64,000 bases of DNA from an uncultured Flavobacteriales bacterium (GTDB lineage: Bacteria > Bacteroidota > Bacteroidia > Flavobacteriales_G > Salibacteraceae): the NCBI GenBank assembly GCA_913020435.1, contig CAJVZZ010000011.1, forward strand, positions 36,573 to 100,572, given 5' to 3'. The notes beneath the pieces were generated by a model. The model did not search any database. It was not told where the DNA came from and saw only the letters and a program-made list of their open reading frames with translations. Position 1 is the first letter of the stretch, and every line of letters begins with the position of its first letter. The translations under genes were made by a program, and so were the position numbers. Positions 9,065-17,322 of the stretch are shown here, piece after piece.

Positions 9065-9976
9065 ATGATTTTAAAGTCAATTAAATACTTCGCATTTACC
9101 ATTTCTCTGTTGATATTTGCAATGGGTTGTGGGGATAATACACCCACACAAAACCCCCCAACAGACAAATTGGTTGATCCCAACCTAGACGTTAATTCGA
9201 AAGATAAAGCTCGATTCCAACGTGCTAAAATTGTCTTTTTCGCTCTTCCATCTCCAATTGAGACGGCTAGGATTCTTAAAAAATCAGGAGCGATATATAA
9301 CAAGGCCTTTTTAAATCCTAGTTCAAATGCGACTGGTTACAGCACTTCCGTTCAAAAGGCCGTTGCACTAGGGATTTTTATTGCAGATTTAAGTTATGCT
9401 AATTCGTTTGTTCAACAACAAGATTGTTTAGAATACTTTGCTACGATTCAAAAGCTCTCTGAAGAGTTAAGTTTAAGCAATATTTTTACTACTGAATTCA
9501 TTGAGACAATTGAAAAGAATATCAACAGTGAAGATTCTGTTTTAAAGTACCTGTCTGAATCCTATTGGCGTGCAAATGCTCAATTAAAAGAAAACGACAG
9601 AGAAAGTGTTGCTACTTTAGTTGCCGCTGGAGGGTGGATTGAAGGGCTTCATATTGCCTCTTCACTAGTAGACCCTAATAACCCATTAGATCCTCTTGCA
9701 GTGCGCATTGCAGAGCAAAGAGTTTCATTAAAACAGTTGATAAAATATTTACTTTCATTCAAGGATCCAAAGGTTCTTAAGGAAATGACTGACGACCTGA
9801 AACTTTTAAAAACTTCATTTGATAAAATTGAAATGAAGATAGTAAGAGAAACTAAAGAGGTTGATGAAAATGGTATTGAAACAGTAGGAAACACAAGAAC
9901 ATATACCTATCCCGAAGGTACGTTAAAAGAAATTCTTGAAAAAGTAAGTATCATCAGAACTAAGTACATTAAATAG
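9065..9976 (+). CDS. Predicted lipoprotein of unknown function
   Basis: 303 residues. It starts with a lipoprotein signal peptide: charged start, hydrophobic core (FAFTISLLIFAMG), then Cys22 followed by GDN. The next 35 residues are a Pro/Asn/Asp-rich linker, followed by a mostly helical domain with no transmembrane segment. No family was recognised and no catalytic motif stands out. A gap of 7 bases separates it from the next small secreted protein, so they are likely co-transcribed, possibly on to dprA. The overlapping antisense frame at 9010-9303 is a shadow. Confidence 0.85.
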   Translation: MILKSIKYFAFTISLLIFAMGCGDNTPTQNPPTDKLVDPNLDVNSKDKARFQRAKIVFFALPSPIETARILKKSGAIYNKAFLNPSSNATGYSTSVQKAVALGIFIADLSYANSFVQQQDCLEYFATIQKLSEELSLSNIFTTEFIETIEKNINSEDSVLKYLSESYWRANAQLKENDRESVATLVAAGGWIEGLHIASSLVDPNNPLDPLAVRIAEQRVSLKQLIKYLLSFKDPKVLKEMTDDLKLLKTSFDKIEMKIVRETKEVDENGIETVGNTRTYTYPEGTLKEILEKVSIIRTKYIK

Positions 9977-9983
9977 ACAAGAC

Positions 9984-10424
9984 ATGAAGCACCTTCAATA
10001 TTTTCTAGCAATTTCAATTGGGGTTTTCTTATTTTCAAATACTATTAATGCTCAATGTAAGCGTTTTACAGAAAAGCAATGCTTACCTAAGTTAGCTCCT
10101 TTTACTAACAACGGTCAAATCAATAATGCCACTCTTTTTGAAGGTGATTCCGCGAGTTTAATAATGACCTTCTATTCATTATTAGATTATAGGCTTATGG
10201 TTTGTTCGCATGACGTTCTTGGTGCTGGAGTTCATTTCAAAGTCCGAGACAACGATGGAAATATCCTTTTTAACTCTCAAGAAGCACAAAAAAGCGCTTG
10301 GGACTTTAGGGTTAATTCAACCCAGGATTTAATGGTTAGTGTAATTGCCCCTCAAAACCCCGAAAACTTAACAGATATTCCTGCAAGTGGTTGTGTTTCA
10401 ATCATTCTTGGTTTTAGGGAATAA
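9984..10424 (+). CDS. Small secreted protein of unknown function
   Basis: 146 residues with a clean signal peptide (LAISIGVFLFSNTINA before Gln). The mature domain of about 122 residues has three or four cysteines (QCKRF, KQCLPK, MVCSHD, SGCVS), compatible with disulfide bonds in the periplasm. The pattern of a short beta-rich domain containing DNDGNILFNSQE resembles small Bacteroidota periplasmic proteins without an assigned role. It follows the lipoprotein gene by 7 bases, so the pair may act together in the envelope. The dprA reading frame begins 15 bases after its stop. Confidence 0.8.
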   Translation: MKHLQYFLAISIGVFLFSNTINAQCKRFTEKQCLPKLAPFTNNGQINNATLFEGDSASLIMTFYSLLDYRLMVCSHDVLGAGVHFKVRDNDGNILFNSQEAQKSAWDFRVNSTQDLMVSVIAPQNPENLTDIPASGCVSIILGFRE

Positions 10425-10439
10425 TAAAAACTAACCACC

Positions 10440-11534
10440 ATTCAACCTTCTTTTTTATTCGAAATTGCACTATCATTAATTGATGGGATCGGTCCTGTAA
10501 AAGCTAAAGCTTTAATCAATCACTGTGGTTCAGCTAAAGCTGTCTTTTCTGAACGCAAATCAATACTTACAAAAATCCCTGATATTGGACTTCATGCTGC
10601 AAGGGCATTAAACAATTCCTCTGTTTTTGATCGTGCCGAAAAGGAATTAAAGTTTATTGAAGAAAATAAAATTCAGATTCATTATTACGAGGATAAGAAT
10701 TTTCCTAGACGTTTATTGCATTGTCATGATCACCCTATAATTCTATATTCTAAAGGAAAAATAAATGCAAACCCTTCTCGAGTGTTAAGTATTGTAGGCA
10801 CAAGAAGAGCAACACCTTATGGAAAAGAGGTAACACAGCAAATTATTGCTGGTCTAAAAGACTTAAATGTTCTTGTTTGTAGTGGTTTGGCGTTTGGTAT
10901 TGACGCAGAGGCACATCAAGCATCTATTAAAAACAACCTTCAAACCATTGGAACTGTTGCTCACGGACTGAATATGATTTATCCCAGAGAACACGTTGGT
11001 CTAGCAAAACAAATGGAAGAGAACGGTGGCGTTATTTCTGAATTTATTAGCGGAACCATCGCAAACAAAGAAAACTTTCCTAGAAGAAATAGAATTGTTG
11101 CAGGAATGTCTGATGCGACACTAGTTATTGAGTCGAAAAGACGCGGAGGAGCTCTTATAACCGCCTATCAAGCCTCGGGATATAACCGTGATGTATTCGC
11201 TATACCTGGAAAAGTAACCGACGTATGCTCTGAAGGTTGCAATTTGATAATTCAAAGAAACATCGCTACAATGATTCAGTCCTCGGTTGATATTATTAAG
11301 GCAATGGGCTGGGAGTCTACCTCAAAAGGTTTGGCACCTCAAATGGAAATGTTTATTGACTTATCAGAAAATGAAAGTCAAATTCGCAATATAGTAACTG
11401 AACACCAGAGCATTAGACGAGATGAATTATCTGCACTAATTAAACTAAGTTCAGGTGAAGTGGCCAGTACTTTGCTTTCTTTAGAACTAAAAGGGGCTAT
11501 AAAATCACTTCCCGGTGGAGTCTATACGGTATAA
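10440..11534 (+). CDS. dprA: DNA-processing protein DprA, apparent ATT start codon
   Basis: DprA loads RecA on incoming single-stranded DNA during natural transformation. The Rossmann-type core is complete: SIVGTRRATPYGKE, SGLAFGIDAEAHQAS, FPRRNRIVAGMSDATLVIE, RGGALITAYQASGYNRDVFAIPG. A C-terminal winged-helix domain follows (about residues 300-364). The helix-hairpin-helix N-terminus (LIDGIGPVKAKALINHCGS) is encoded upstream of any ATG, GTG or TTG in this frame. The first conventional start would be TTG at 10716, which removes about 92 conserved residues. The frame opens after a stop at 10425-10427, and the best start is ATT at 10440, giving 364 residues, a normal length. An undetected frameshift or assembly error is the alternative. 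Confidence 0.88.
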   Translation: MQPSFLFEIALSLIDGIGPVKAKALINHCGSAKAVFSERKSILTKIPDIGLHAARALNNSSVFDRAEKELKFIEENKIQIHYYEDKNFPRRLLHCHDHPIILYSKGKINANPSRVLSIVGTRRATPYGKEVTQQIIAGLKDLNVLVCSGLAFGIDAEAHQASIKNNLQTIGTVAHGLNMIYPREHVGLAKQMEENGGVISEFISGTIANKENFPRRNRIVAGMSDATLVIESKRRGGALITAYQASGYNRDVFAIPGKVTDVCSEGCNLIIQRNIATMIQSSVDIIKAMGWESTSKGLAPQMEMFIDLSENESQIRNIVTEHQSIRRDELSALIKLSSGEVASTLLSLELKGAIKSLPGGVYTV

Positions 11535-11579
11535 TTTGATCGTAATTCTTATTAACTTTCCGTTCTCAACAGAAAACTC

Positions 11580-11812
11580 ATGCAAATTAACAAAGCAGTC
11601 AACAAGCCAGCCTTATTAGAACTAGAAAAAGGAAAAACTTATGCTTGGTTTTCTTTTAGACATTCAACAAACCAGCTTTGGTGCAATGGGTCTCATAAAG
11701 AGAGCGGGTTTACACCGCGTGTATTTCAAGCAGAAGAATCTAGGACATCTGATTTATGCCTGTTTAAGGGGCTGCAAATTCAGGGTTTTGTGACGGGTCG
11801 CATTCAAAATAA
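11580..11812 (+). pseudogene. Decayed CDGSH iron-sulfur domain protein
   Basis: The ATG at 11580 begins a frame resembling tandem CDGSH (mitoNEET-like) proteins that bind 2Fe-2S clusters with three Cys and one His per site. In the first site the CxC pair is replaced by FSF and the rest reads CNGSH. The second site reads LCLFK in the starting frame. Then a one-base loss in a G run (11768-11771) would be needed to restore GFCDGSHSK and a stop at 11810-11812, which are still visible in the other frame. Read straight through, the frame gives a non-homologous tail to 11822, overlapping the next gene. Loss of three ligand cysteines plus a frameshift argues for a dead gene. A sequencing error could explain only the frameshift. 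Confidence 0.65.
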
Positions 11813-11818
11813 AAATAT

Positions 11819-12370
11819 ATGAAACTTGGAATATCAGGCTTATTGATTTCTTTAGTGGTAATTCTTCAAGCCTTAAATCTTAATGCGCAGTCTTTACAGA
11901 CTGGAGCTATTATTATTGAGTTAAAAGCCATTAACTACAATGAAGTTGCCGTTAATGCCAGCTCAAGAGAGTCTGAGGTTCAAATGGATCCTATTGCAAA
12001 TACCACTATAATTACATTTGATCCAGTAACATTAATGTCTGATAATGTAGAGTTTGACAAAGCAATTGAAGTTGCAGAATTTGATCCTTTTATTTTTAAA
12101 ATGATTATAGATCCTATGATGCTAGACTTTCAAAGTCGTCAGAATGAATATATCGAAGCAACTTGTTTTGCTACTATAAATGGAATAACAGAAAAAATTG
12201 ACTTAAAGCTTCTTGTGACAAGCAAAAAAACAAGTACCCTAAATATTTACATGCTAACTGGAACAGGAGCAATTCCTCTGGAAATATTCGACCTTGGTAA
12301 TAAGCTGAGTATTTTAAAGGAGGAAATTAAATTTTTATTCACGCAAAATATTACTGCAGCATACCGATAA
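11819..12370 (+). CDS. Secreted protein, possibly YceI-like
   Basis: 183 residues starting at ATG 11819, just after the decayed CDGSH gene. A signal peptide covers residues 1-23 (LLISLVVILQALNLNAQ). The mature domain has alternating beta strands and a segment ATINGITEKIDLKL that resembles the GxxTxHGVTKxVxL strand of YceI lipid-binding proteins; the similarity is weak and the usual YceI N-terminal motif is not obvious. Only one cysteine. It lies 58 bases before the first gene of the signalling module and could be co-transcribed with it. Function unproven. Confidence 0.7.
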   Translation: MKLGISGLLISLVVILQALNLNAQSLQTGAIIIELKAINYNEVAVNASSRESEVQMDPIANTTIITFDPVTLMSDNVEFDKAIEVAEFDPFIFKMIIDPMMLDFQSRQNEYIEATCFATINGITEKIDLKLLVTSKKTSTLNIYMLTGTGAIPLEIFDLGNKLSILKEEIKFLFTQNITAAYR

Positions 12371-12428
12371 GCCCCTTCATACCAACCATTGCAGATATCT
12401 AGCGTAAACAGAGGTACACGATACGAAT

Positions 12429-13907
12429 TTGAAACAACTCCTCTCAATATTATTCCTTTTAGTGACAACTCTTGTTGTTCCGCAAGCTGCGCAATCTTCG
12501 ATAGATGTTTCAGGTAAGGTCACCCAATTCGGAAGTCCTATTCGTTTTCAAAAAGTATATTTTACAGGATCAGGAATCGATACCAGTGCAACTACAGACA
12601 GCAGGGGTAATTATACCATCAAACTGTCCCCGTTTAATAATGATGGACTCTTTGTTGGTTATACCAAAAATTGTCTTGGCGATACGCTATCATTATTTAA
12701 AGAATATGCGTCAATTACGAAATCAGCTATTCTAAACTTCAGGCTTTGTGAGCTTATACAAGCCACAACAGTAACGGGTAAGGTGTTTTATCAAGGAAAC
12801 CCTCTTCCAAATGCTGTCGTCCGCTTCGGTTTTAATTCAGCCAATAACCTTGTTGATAGCGCAGTAACAGATAGTGTAGGTTGTTACCTAAAGACACTTA
12901 CCGTTGCATCTCAAGCGAGTGGGCTATTATTCGCATCCATTAAAAACTGTGATGAACAAAACTTAGAAAAATCTACTTTCTACTCTGCAAATGATACTTG
13001 TAATTTAAACTTCCAATATTGTGTTGGGGGTAATTTCAAAGTATTGACGGGTAGAGTAATTAATGATGGTATTCTATTTAAAAAAAATGATGTTAACTTA
13101 TATTTATTTGAGTATGACCAAAAAAGCAGGCAACTTAATTTACTTGAAAAACAAACTTCAGATATTGAGGGTGTATTTCGGTTCTTATTAAATAGAGGTA
13201 ATCAGTACATTCTCAAAGCTGTTCCAAAAAACGGATTTCGGCTTAGCCCAAATTACTTCGGAAATACATTGTACTGGAATAAAGCTGAGGTGATTTCCTT
13301 TATGGGAGATTCCATCCGACACATTGATATTCCACTAGGGTCCTTATCAAGATCAACTGGGGATGCCGATATTATAGGAAAAATACAGGACAATAGGATT
13401 AATAGATATAATCCACACACGATCTATTTGTTAAATAGTGCCTTAGAATTAATAGATTATGAAAGTTGTAACGAAAGTGGAAACTTTCAATTCTCCAATA
13501 TTCCTGCTGGAACCTACACCTTACACACTGATGTTGTAGGGCTTCCTACCAATGCTCCTAATTTTACATTAAAATCAAATTCTGTTCTATCAGATTATAC
13601 TATCGTTATTTCCAAACAAGAGGTTTATTATGAAATCGAGGCGCTTGGAACCCTAGAAAATAAAACGATAGACGGCTTATCAATTTTCCCGACACCATTC
13701 GAAAATCAACTTCAAATTCGTTCAAACCTTGATCAATTCAATTCACTAATTATAAAAGATATTACAGGTAAAGTTGTTCACGAGGCAACCCTTTCGCCTT
13801 TTTCATCGTCTACTATAAATACTGCACTCTGGGAACGAGGTGTTTACGTGATTTATAGGTTTGATGAAGATCAAGTTGGGAAAGTAACAAAAACGATAAA
13901 ACAATAG
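12429..13907 (+). CDS. T9SS-exported surface protein with Cna-B/carboxypeptidase-regulatory-like repeats (module 1)
   Basis: 492 residues from a TTG start at 12429, the only start giving a proper signal peptide (KQLLSILFLLVTTLVVPQAAQ). Three or four prealbumin-like repeats follow, each with a VxGKVxxxGxP opening and a later TDSxGxY element (residues about 25-115, 115-210 and 210-310), then one around 320-400. The last 75 residues are a type A T9SS sorting domain: SIFPTPFENQLQIRS, KDITGKVV, ERGVYVIY, ending VTKTIKQ. It should therefore cross the outer membrane and be displayed on the surface. One base separates it from the ECF sigma factor, so it is part of that operon. No enzymatic motif. Confidence 0.85.
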   Translation: MKQLLSILFLLVTTLVVPQAAQSSIDVSGKVTQFGSPIRFQKVYFTGSGIDTSATTDSRGNYTIKLSPFNNDGLFVGYTKNCLGDTLSLFKEYASITKSAILNFRLCELIQATTVTGKVFYQGNPLPNAVVRFGFNSANNLVDSAVTDSVGCYLKTLTVASQASGLLFASIKNCDEQNLEKSTFYSANDTCNLNFQYCVGGNFKVLTGRVINDGILFKKNDVNLYLFEYDQKSRQLNLLEKQTSDIEGVFRFLLNRGNQYILKAVPKNGFRLSPNYFGNTLYWNKAEVISFMGDSIRHIDIPLGSLSRSTGDADIIGKIQDNRINRYNPHTIYLLNSALELIDYESCNESGNFQFSNIPAGTYTLHTDVVGLPTNAPNFTLKSNSVLSDYTIVISKQEVYYEIEALGTLENKTIDGLSIFPTPFENQLQIRSNLDQFNSLIIKDITGKVVHEATLSPFSSSTINTALWERGVYVIYRFDEDQVGKVTKTIKQ

Positions 13908-13908
13908 A

Positions 13909-14487
13909 ATGCGAATAGTAGTAAAAGATAAGTTGATAAAAGCTTGCATAAAGGGAGAGCGTAAGGCTCAGCAGTCTCTTTATCAAGCTTGCTTTCAGCC
14001 TTTACTAAGTATCTGCATGCGTTACAAGAACAATCAAGAAGATGGTGTTTCAATATTAAACGATGCCTTTCTTAAAATTTTAACAAACATAGAATCTCTA
14101 GATCCTAACATTCCTTTTGAAGCTTGGGCTAAGCGTATCACTATCAATTGTTGTATCAACGATTATAGAAAAAATCGCGCTAAACCAGTTATTCTTTCTT
14201 ACGATGATGAATATGTTAGAGAACCTAGCATACACGCTTTCGAAATTGAGGAAGAAGATCATGTTGGAATTACACTAAAAAAGCTAAAAGAGCTTTTAGT
14301 TAAAGTTCCTACTAGTTCCCAAGAAGTGTTTCAGCTGTACATACTTGAAGGTTATACACATAAAGAGATTGCTGCGATTCTAAAAATTTCTGAAGGTACT
14401 TCCAAATGGCATTTAAACAATGCTAGAGGTAAACTTAAGGAAATGATTATTGAGTCACAAAATAGAATTAGCAAAATCGCTCTATGA
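13909..14487 (+). CDS. ECF-family RNA polymerase sigma-70 factor (module 1)
   Basis: 192 residues. Sigma region 2 spans about 10-95 (KGERKAQQSLYQACF, then FEAWAKRITINCCINDYRKN, the core-binding and -10 recognition part). Region 4 spans about 120-180, with the helix-turn-helix LEGYTHKEIAAILKISEGTSKWHLNNARGKL. No anti-sigma-binding extension. The stop overlaps the start of the following membrane-barrel protein by ATGA, and the surface protein gene ends one base before it. The closely related sigma at 18826 (same motifs throughout) marks a duplicated operon. Target promoters are unknown; autoregulation of its own surface-protein operon is the simplest guess. Confidence 0.93.
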   Translation: MRIVVKDKLIKACIKGERKAQQSLYQACFQPLLSICMRYKNNQEDGVSILNDAFLKILTNIESLDPNIPFEAWAKRITINCCINDYRKNRAKPVILSYDDEYVREPSIHAFEIEEEDHVGITLKKLKELLVKVPTSSQEVFQLYILEGYTHKEIAAILKISEGTSKWHLNNARGKLKEMIIESQNRISKIAL

Positions 14488-15944
14488 GCCTACACGATAT
14501 CGACAGACTTGTTAAGTCCGCTTTTAGGACTGAAGAGTACTCCTATAAAAATAAATACTGGAAAGATCTTGAGTCTAGACTTGGTGCATCAAAAAGTGGA
14601 GGTCGCGTTGGAAAAGTTCTTGGTGCTTTAGCGATTTTACTTGCCGGGTTATCTGTGAGTACCGATCAATTAAATATTGAACAATCAACAACTTCTTCTC
14701 AACATATTGGTGAAATTCGGGAGATTAAAAATGGTAATAAGTCCATGAATTTATCTAAAGAAAGCCCCGCTTTCATTGGTGTCGAAAACCAACCTGATAA
14801 TCAAAATACATTTGGAAATAATACGTTTAAAAAGAAACCGTCTTCAACCCTAAGCATTGTTCGTGATAAGAATGAATCAATCGAACCTTCTGTTCATTTT
14901 GCTAGTCCCTCAGAAAAACAATCCTTGACTGCCAATGCTTTGCCTTCTCAAGGAATTAAATCAATACAAAGAGCCAATTCGGAGCCGTTTCAAGTTGAGA
15001 AAACCTTTCCTAGTTCTGAAAATATTAGCCTAACAAAATTCTCGAAAATTAACTCTGCTCAAATAGCTAGAATTTCCCTTAAACCGACATTCGAGGAGTT
15101 GTCCAGGCCTCTTGCCGATGAAACAGAATTTGGAGGAAAAATCAAACAAAGTTCAATTACACAGTATTTTATTCAAGGAGGAGCTTACTACCTCCATTTG
15201 AATCCAGACATAGTTGACCAAAACAATATTCCTGAAAACTTTGAAAAAGAGTTTAAATCCTTTGGAATGAGTGGGGGTGAAATTATAGTTGGAATGAAAC
15301 GTAAAGGGTTTAAAGTTGCCTCCGGAATTGGAGTTTCTTCAATTTCTAAAACGTTTGCTTATAAATTCAGTTTAGAAAGCAGTAGCACCGAAGAAATCAT
15401 TAACTCAAATACCTATTTAGACAACGTAGACAGCAACTTTTCTCATTACGAAATCAATGAATTTGATAATGGGACTAGCTCAAACTTTGATATCACAAAT
15501 GCATTATATACTGTTGACTCAAATTTTGTTACGGTTACTGACACCACAAGAACGACGTCTAAAAAGGTCACAGAAAATAATATTGCTTTAGCTTACCAGC
15601 TTAATTATATGAATATTCCAGTTCAAATTGGGTATGAAATAGAGATTAAGCGCTTTTTTATAGACATAAACGCAGCACTGCAATTGGGTGTTTTAACCAA
15701 CTACAACGGATATAAATACGATGATAAAGTAGAGGAGTCAAAAACATTGATCACCTCAAAGGACCTTAATCCTATTACACTTAGTTACTCTGTTGCTGTA
15801 GGAGCTGGTTATAACATCACACCAACTATTTCTGTAATTGCACAACCCGTATACTCAAGTACGCTTGTTGGAGCATTTAAACACATCAAACCAAATAGAA
15901 TCGCTGGGCTAGGTGGTAAGCTCGCTCTTCGTTACCAGTTTTAA
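14484..15944 (+). CDS. Trans-envelope protein: cytoplasmic tail, one TM helix, linker, outer-membrane-barrel-like C-terminus (module 1)
   Basis: 486 residues. Residues 1-40 are a charged cytoplasmic-type segment (IDRLVKSAFRTEEYSY, KYWKDLESRL) shared with the module 2 paralogue. A single transmembrane helix follows at about 44-60 (VLGALAILLAGLSV). Residues 65-215 are a Ser/Asn/Lys-rich low-complexity linker. The last 260 residues look like an outer-membrane beta-barrel with amphipathic strands (YFIQGGAYYLHL, LNYMNIPVQIGYE) and a terminal aromatic residue (LALRYQF). There is no cleavable signal peptide. ATGA overlap with the sigma gene points to an anti-sigma or sigma-anchoring role for the cytoplasmic tail; this is inference. 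Anti-sigma proteins with unrelated C-termini are the closest known analogy. Confidence 0.8.
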   Translation: MSLHDIDRLVKSAFRTEEYSYKNKYWKDLESRLGASKSGGRVGKVLGALAILLAGLSVSTDQLNIEQSTTSSQHIGEIREIKNGNKSMNLSKESPAFIGVENQPDNQNTFGNNTFKKKPSSTLSIVRDKNESIEPSVHFASPSEKQSLTANALPSQGIKSIQRANSEPFQVEKTFPSSENISLTKFSKINSAQIARISLKPTFEELSRPLADETEFGGKIKQSSITQYFIQGGAYYLHLNPDIVDQNNIPENFEKEFKSFGMSGGEIIVGMKRKGFKVASGIGVSSISKTFAYKFSLESSSTEEIINSNTYLDNVDSNFSHYEINEFDNGTSSNFDITNALYTVDSNFVTVTDTTRTTSKKVTENNIALAYQLNYMNIPVQIGYEIEIKRFFIDINAALQLGVLTNYNGYKYDDKVEESKTLITSKDLNPITLSYSVAVGAGYNITPTISVIAQPVYSSTLVGAFKHIKPNRIAGLGGKLALRYQF

Positions 15945-15955
15945 ATAACTGGTAA
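15932..15955 (+). other. Perfect inverted repeat over the stop codon of the module 1 barrel gene
   Basis: A 9-bp perfect stem (TTACCAGTT/AACTGGTAA) with a 6-base loop spans the stop codon. No T tract follows, so it is not a canonical terminator. It could stabilise the 3' end of the module 1 message or reduce read-through into the next surface protein gene. Confidence 0.5.
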
Positions 15956-16064
15956 TTAGTCACTTAAAATATTTCCTAAAAAAACCAAACCTTTCACAGT
16001 CTTGCGGTCATTCTATCACAAGACGTCTTATTTTCCAATTAATAAAAATTTTAAATTTCACAAA

Positions 16065-17318
16065 ATGAAAAAATTAAACACTCTATTATTAACCTGTGCA
16101 ATGGCTCTAGGCTTTTATTCAGCCTCCGCCCAATTTAACGCAACTATTACAGGAACCGTTTCCGACATGTCAGCCGGAGACTCAGTAATTATTTATGCAG
16201 ATACTTTAGGAGGAATCTTTAGCTTTTCGAATGCCCAAACCAGAGCAATTGGACCAAATGGCAGCTATTCTATGACAATTAGCGCTCGAGGCACACAAAC
16301 TTACTGGGTCTGGTTGGTTAACTGCAATAACGACACACTTATTGATTCTGCAGTAATTTCTCGTAATGGTCCTCAAGCTGGAATAAACTTCTCTTTTTGC
16401 AAGAGTGTTACTCCTGCAAGCTATTCCACTGTATCTGGATCTGTTTATGCAGGAAATGGCACTGCTTCTAGTGGAAAGGTTCTTTTAATTAAACGAGACA
16501 ACGGAAACTTAACTTCTATTGATACGTGCAACATAAGACTACAAAGGGGTTATTATACATTTACAATCATGGATAGTAATTACACCTATTTGGTAAAAGC
16601 AATCCTTAATAGCAGTGACCCAAGTTACGCTAACACCCTACCAACCTATGCCGATAGCGTATTAAAATGGTCAGGAGCGACAGTTATTCCTACAGGCAAT
16701 AATCAAACGCATACTAAAAACATTTGGATGAAAACAGGAACGAATCCTGGTGGCCCTGGTTTTGTTGGAGGATTGGTTACTCAAGGAGCTAACAAATCAA
16801 GTGCCCAAGGCGATCCAATTGAGGGTGCACAAGTAATGTTATTACAAAACAACAGCCCTGTAGCTTATGCTTTTTCTGATGCTAAAGGAAAGTTTGAAAT
16901 CAGCAACTTAGCTTATGGTACTTACACAGTATACACTGAAGTATCTGGATTACCTACTATTTCTGCTGAGGTTACTCTAAGCGCTGACAAAGAAAAAGAA
17001 GAAGGCGTAAAAGTTACGATCAACTCTTCTGGTGTTACTACTGACATTGAAGTTGTAGGAAGTATTAATGAGTCTATCTCTGGTGCTTGGAAAGGGTTTC
17101 CTAACCCAGTAAGCGACAACTTAATTATCAATTTTGGAACTCTTGTAGATGGAGCGATTATCACAATCATTGATATTACTGGAAAAACCATTGAAACGGT
17201 TAATACAGAAAGTACTTCTGAAGTTTCAGTTTCTATGTCAGGGCTGAACAGTGGAACTTATTTCGTTCAAGTTCAAACAGAAAATGCTTCAAAAACGTTC
17301 AAAGTTTCTAAGCACTAA
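16065..17318 (+). CDS. T9SS-exported surface protein (module 2, first)
   Basis: 417 residues from the ATG at 16065, chosen because MKKLNTLLLTCAMALGFYSASAQ is a textbook signal peptide; an ATG 63 bases upstream would bury it. Two prealbumin-like repeats, each with conserved Cys (WLVNCNN, NFSFCKS), cover residues about 25-210. A Gly-rich hinge (GTNPGGPGFVGG) leads to a carboxypeptidase-regulatory-like domain (EGAQVMLLQNN.. DAKGKFEISNLAYGTYTVY). The C-terminal 75 residues form a T9SS type A sorting domain (GFPNPVSDNLIINF, IIDITGKTI, GLNSGTYFVQVQ, FKVSKH). Related to the 12429 and 17323 proteins. Likely surface adhesin or ligand-presenting protein; no enzyme motif. Confidence 0.87.
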   Translation: MKKLNTLLLTCAMALGFYSASAQFNATITGTVSDMSAGDSVIIYADTLGGIFSFSNAQTRAIGPNGSYSMTISARGTQTYWVWLVNCNNDTLIDSAVISRNGPQAGINFSFCKSVTPASYSTVSGSVYAGNGTASSGKVLLIKRDNGNLTSIDTCNIRLQRGYYTFTIMDSNYTYLVKAILNSSDPSYANTLPTYADSVLKWSGATVIPTGNNQTHTKNIWMKTGTNPGGPGFVGGLVTQGANKSSAQGDPIEGAQVMLLQNNSPVAYAFSDAKGKFEISNLAYGTYTVYTEVSGLPTISAEVTLSADKEKEEGVKVTINSSGVTTDIEVVGSINESISGAWKGFPNPVSDNLIINFGTLVDGAIITIIDITGKTIETVNTESTSEVSVSMSGLNSGTYFVQVQTENASKTFKVSKH

Positions 17319-17322
17319 TCAA

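Noticed and set aside
9010..9303. Antisense 97-residue frame over the start of the lipoprotein gene
   Set aside because: It lies opposite a frame with a good lipoprotein signal and promoter; the antisense product has no recognisable features.
10716..11534. dprA starting at TTG 10716
   Set aside because: It would remove the conserved helix-hairpin-helix domain and about 92 residues encoded in the same open frame upstream.
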